Shown here: one piece after another, positions 45,747 to 47,689 of the stretch
How positions within the stretch are numbered: the stretch's first letter is position 1
Layout of the letters: each line of letters begins with the position of its first letter
DNA from: an uncultured Thiodictyon sp.
Lineage (GTDB): Bacteria > Pseudomonadota > Gammaproteobacteria > Chromatiales > Chromatiaceae
NCBI GenBank assembly: GCA_903837595.1
Contig: CAILVI010000327.1
Span: forward strand, 1-47,689
DNA length: 47,689 nucleotides
Direction: 5' to 3'
Position numbers and translations under genes: made by a program
The notes under the pieces: model-generated
What the model saw: the letters and a program-made list of their open reading frames with translations, nothing else
What the model was told of the DNA's origin: nothing
Databases searched by the model: none

Positions 45747-47345
45747 TCAGACCGCCGCGTCGGGAGGCGCCGCCGACGGCGGCTCGGAACGCACCACCCC
45801 GCGCTCCACCTCACCGGCGCGGCGCAGTTCCCGCTTGAGGACCTTGCCGGCGGCATTGCGCGGCAGCGCCTCGTGGAACACATAACGGCGCGGCAGTTCG
45901 TGACGGCCCAGCCGGCCCCGGCACCAGTCCCGCAGTTGCGCAACGGACACCGCAACGTCCGGTTTCAACGCCAGGTGCGCCACCGCGACCTCGCCATGGC
46001 GACTGTCCGGGTCCCCGACCACCGCCACCTCCATGACTCCCGGATGGGCGTACAGCACCTCTTCGATGACGCGCGGATAGACATTCATCCCGTTGACGAT
46101 GATCAGGTCCTTGATCCGGTCGACCAGATAAAAATAGCCGTCCGCGTCCCGTGTCCCCAGATCGCCGGTGCGGAACCAGTCACCGAAGAAGGCTGCGGCC
46201 GTGGCCTCCGGCAGGTTGAAATAGCCCTTCATGACATTCGGGCCGCAGACACAGACTTCGCCCGGGATGTCGTCGGCCACCGCGCGGCCGTCCGCGTCCA
46301 GGATGCACATCGCCACCCCCGGCACCGCCAGCCCGACCGAACCCGGCTTGCGCACGCCGACCAGTGGATTGACACAGGTCACCGGCGAGCATTCGGTCGG
46401 CCCATCCCCCTCCAGCACCGGCACCCCAAAACGCGCCTCGAAGGCCGCCATCACGGCCGCCGGCATGGCCGCGCCCCCGCTGACGCAGACCCGCACCCCG
46501 CCCCAGGCGGGGAGCGCCGCATCGTCGAGCCGCAGCAACACCTGGTACATGCTCGGCACCCCGAGAAAGATCGTCGCGCCATGGGTCGCGATGGCCTGGG
46601 TGACGGCCTTGGGGTCAAAGCGGGGGACCGGGACCAGCGCGCAACCCTGCACCATGGGGGCCAGCATCCCGACCGTCGCGGCGAAGGCATGAAACATCGG
46701 TAGCACCACTAGGACCCGATCGTCGGGACAGAACTCCAGTGCCTGGGCGATACTCGCGGCATTGCTGAGCAGATTGCAGTGGGTCAGCATGGCCCCCTTG
46801 GGGTGGCCGGTGGTCCCGGAGGTATAGAGGATAGCCGCGACCGACTCCCCCGGGTCGGCGACCACAGACGGCGGCCCGCCGGGGCGCTGGCTCCCCGCGC
46901 TGATCAGCGCGTCGAAGGACAGTGCCCCCGAGCCAGCATCCTCGCCAATGCGCACCCGCAGTCCCAAATCGAGCCCCGCAGAGGCTTCACTCGCCGCCCC
47001 GTCAAAGGTGTGGTGGTGGATGAGACCGCGGGCACCGCTATCGGCCAGGATATAACCCAGCTCGCGCGGATTGAGCAGCAGGTTGAGCGGCACCACGGTC
47101 GCGCCGGCCTTGAGGATACCCAGATAGGCGATCACGAAGTCGGCACCGTTGATACACAAGAGCCCCATGCGGTCAGCCGGTTGCAGGCCCCGCGCCGCGA
47201 GCGCGGCGGCGAGCCCATCGGAGGCGCGGTCCAAGTCGGCGAAGCTCAGGTTGCCGGTGTCGGCGAAGACACAGATGGCATCGCCCCGCGCGGCGGCGAC
47301 GCGGCGCAAGCGCTCGGGGATCAGGTCGGCGGGGGTATATGTCAT
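45747..47345 (-). CDS. AMP-forming acyl-CoA ligase (long-chain fatty acid--CoA ligase type)
   Basis: 532 residues of the ANL superfamily. The P-loop is ILYTSGTTGHPKGAML (about 170-185), the adenine motif is EGDGPTECSP (about 305), then WFRTGDLG, the hinge and gate region RIKDLIIVNGMNVYPR, and the catalytic Lys in PRNAAGKVLKREL near the C-terminus. It activates a carboxylic acid with ATP and joins it to CoA. The motifs fit medium- to long-chain fatty acid ligases, but the acid cannot be told from them. ATG at 47345; a GAG lies about nine bases upstream. The last 20 residues (after RRAGEVE) are Pro/Ala-rich and probably disordered. Being next to tig is probably chance. Confidence 0.9.
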   Translation of the reverse strand: MTYTPADLIPERLRRVAAARGDAICVFADTGNLSFADLDRASDGLAAALAARGLQPADRMGLLCINGADFVIAYLGILKAGATVVPLNLLLNPRELGYILADSGARGLIHHHTFDGAASEASAGLDLGLRVRIGEDAGSGALSFDALISAGSQRPGGPPSVVADPGESVAAILYTSGTTGHPKGAMLTHCNLLSNAASIAQALEFCPDDRVLVVLPMFHAFAATVGMLAPMVQGCALVPVPRFDPKAVTQAIATHGATIFLGVPSMYQVLLRLDDAALPAWGGVRVCVSGGAAMPAAVMAAFEARFGVPVLEGDGPTECSPVTCVNPLVGVRKPGSVGLAVPGVAMCILDADGRAVADDIPGEVCVCGPNVMKGYFNLPEATAAAFFGDWFRTGDLGTRDADGYFYLVDRIKDLIIVNGMNVYPRVIEEVLYAHPGVMEVAVVGDPDSRHGEVAVAHLALKPDVAVSVAQLRDWCRGRLGRHELPRRYVFHEALPRNAAGKVLKRELRRAGEVERGVVRSEPPSAAPPDAAV

Positions 47346-47377
47346 AAAGCTATCTCAACTCCGGCCACGCGGCCGCT

Positions 47378-47411
47378 CGTGACACCGCCCGAGCGGTGTC
47401 ACGCATGTGTT
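47378..47411 (-). repeat. Hairpin repeat element, copy 2
   Basis: On the minus strand AACACATGC is followed by GTGACACCG-CTCGGG-CGGTGTCAC, part of a perfect ten-pair stem (CGTGACACCG/CGGTGTCACG). It lies 32 bases upstream of the ligase ATG and matches the element at 36443-36476 in sequence and design. Confidence 0.7.
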
Positions 47412-47559
47412 GGGCGCTGTGCGCCCCGATGCCCGCGGCCGGAACAATGACCAATGCCTGATCGCCCTTGCCGCATCTAACCCGAGGCTCCAGCCTCACT
47501 AACGCGATAACACTTTGATTCTCCTATTTCTTTTGGAAAATCGCCGTGCAAGCGTCTGG

Positions 47560-47689
47560 CTACAAGTGGATCGCTTTGATCAAATCGAGTGCCGCAAGCT
47601 GCTTGGCATTCGGGGTCGTGTCGATCGTGAAGGTGTTCTCGCCAGCGCTGGCTTTTTTGCGCCGACAGGTATTGCGGATGATCGTCGCC
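47560..47689 (-). CDS. C-terminal end of a protein, possibly a transposase (partial)
   Basis: A frame enters from the window edge and ends at a TAG at 47560-47562. The 42 residues include TIIRNTCRRKKASAGENTFT and TTPNAKQLAALDLI. The basic start and the TPxAKQxxAxDLI ending remind me of the tails of some IS4/IS1634-like transposases, but this is from memory and weak. The gap to the ligase start (47346-47559) holds the hairpin element and no other gene. Confidence 0.35.
   Translation of the reverse strand, partial: ATIIRNTCRRKKASAGENTFTIDTTPNAKQLAALDLIKAIHL

Overview
The window looks like chromosome from a GC-rich gammaproteobacterium, most plausibly a purple sulfur bacterium or relative (Chromatiales). 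Three things suggest this: the gene order tig-clpP-clpX-lon-hupB-(tRNA-Val, tRNA-Asp)-ppiD, the great number of hybrid histidine kinases, and a giant LEPR/DUF4347 repeat protein. The genus is not proved by the sequence. All genes but one lie on the minus strand, so the text runs from high to low coordinates.

Region A (47.7-36.7 kb) is core genome: the end of a possible transposase at the window edge, an AMP-forming acyl-CoA ligase, then tig, clpP, clpX, lon, hupB, two tRNA genes and ppiD. It is a protein folding and degradation block. A heat-shock type (sigma-32-like) promoter is visible before lon, a sigma-70-like promoter before clpX, and a clear intrinsic terminator after the tRNAs. About 660 bases without a gene follow (36.0-36.66 kb). 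They hold a hairpin element whose second copy lies at 47.4 kb.

Region B (36.0-18.9 kb) is a signalling island. It opens with two diguanylate cyclases facing each other: a membrane PAS-PAS-GGDEF enzyme and a PleD-like REC-GGDEF response regulator, the only plus-strand gene. Then comes a tight co-directional run: a CHASE-PocR hybrid kinase, a membrane-anchored periplasmic binding protein, a Cache-like/HAMP/PAS hybrid kinase, a cytoplasmic PAS-PAS hybrid kinase, a hybrid kinase broken at a 12-base G tract, a KaiB-family protein, and a kinase fused to an ABC-type binding domain. Four of the five kinases share almost the same catalytic core and C-terminal tail but have different sensors. One of these four has lost most of its receiver domain in frame. 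There is no kaiC in the window. The KaiB protein set among duplicated, domain-shuffled kinases and next to c-di-GMP enzymes is the best candidate here for an undescribed system.

Region C (18.8-15.6 kb) is a small operon with overlapping genes: an MlaC-like lipid-binding protein, a LolD/MacB-type ABC ATPase, an FtsX-fold permease, and a small polytopic membrane protein with a weak resemblance to lycopene-cyclase domains.

Region D (15.3-0 kb) is a single open frame of at least 5,100 codons that leaves the window at its 3' end. It begins with an LEPR motif, an Ala/Pro-rich linker and a DUF4347 domain, followed by thousands of residues of cadherin-like, VNDAP-linked modules, some duplicated recently. 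It is a probable surface adhesin, and c-di-GMP made by region B could plausibly control it, although nothing in the sequence proves that link.
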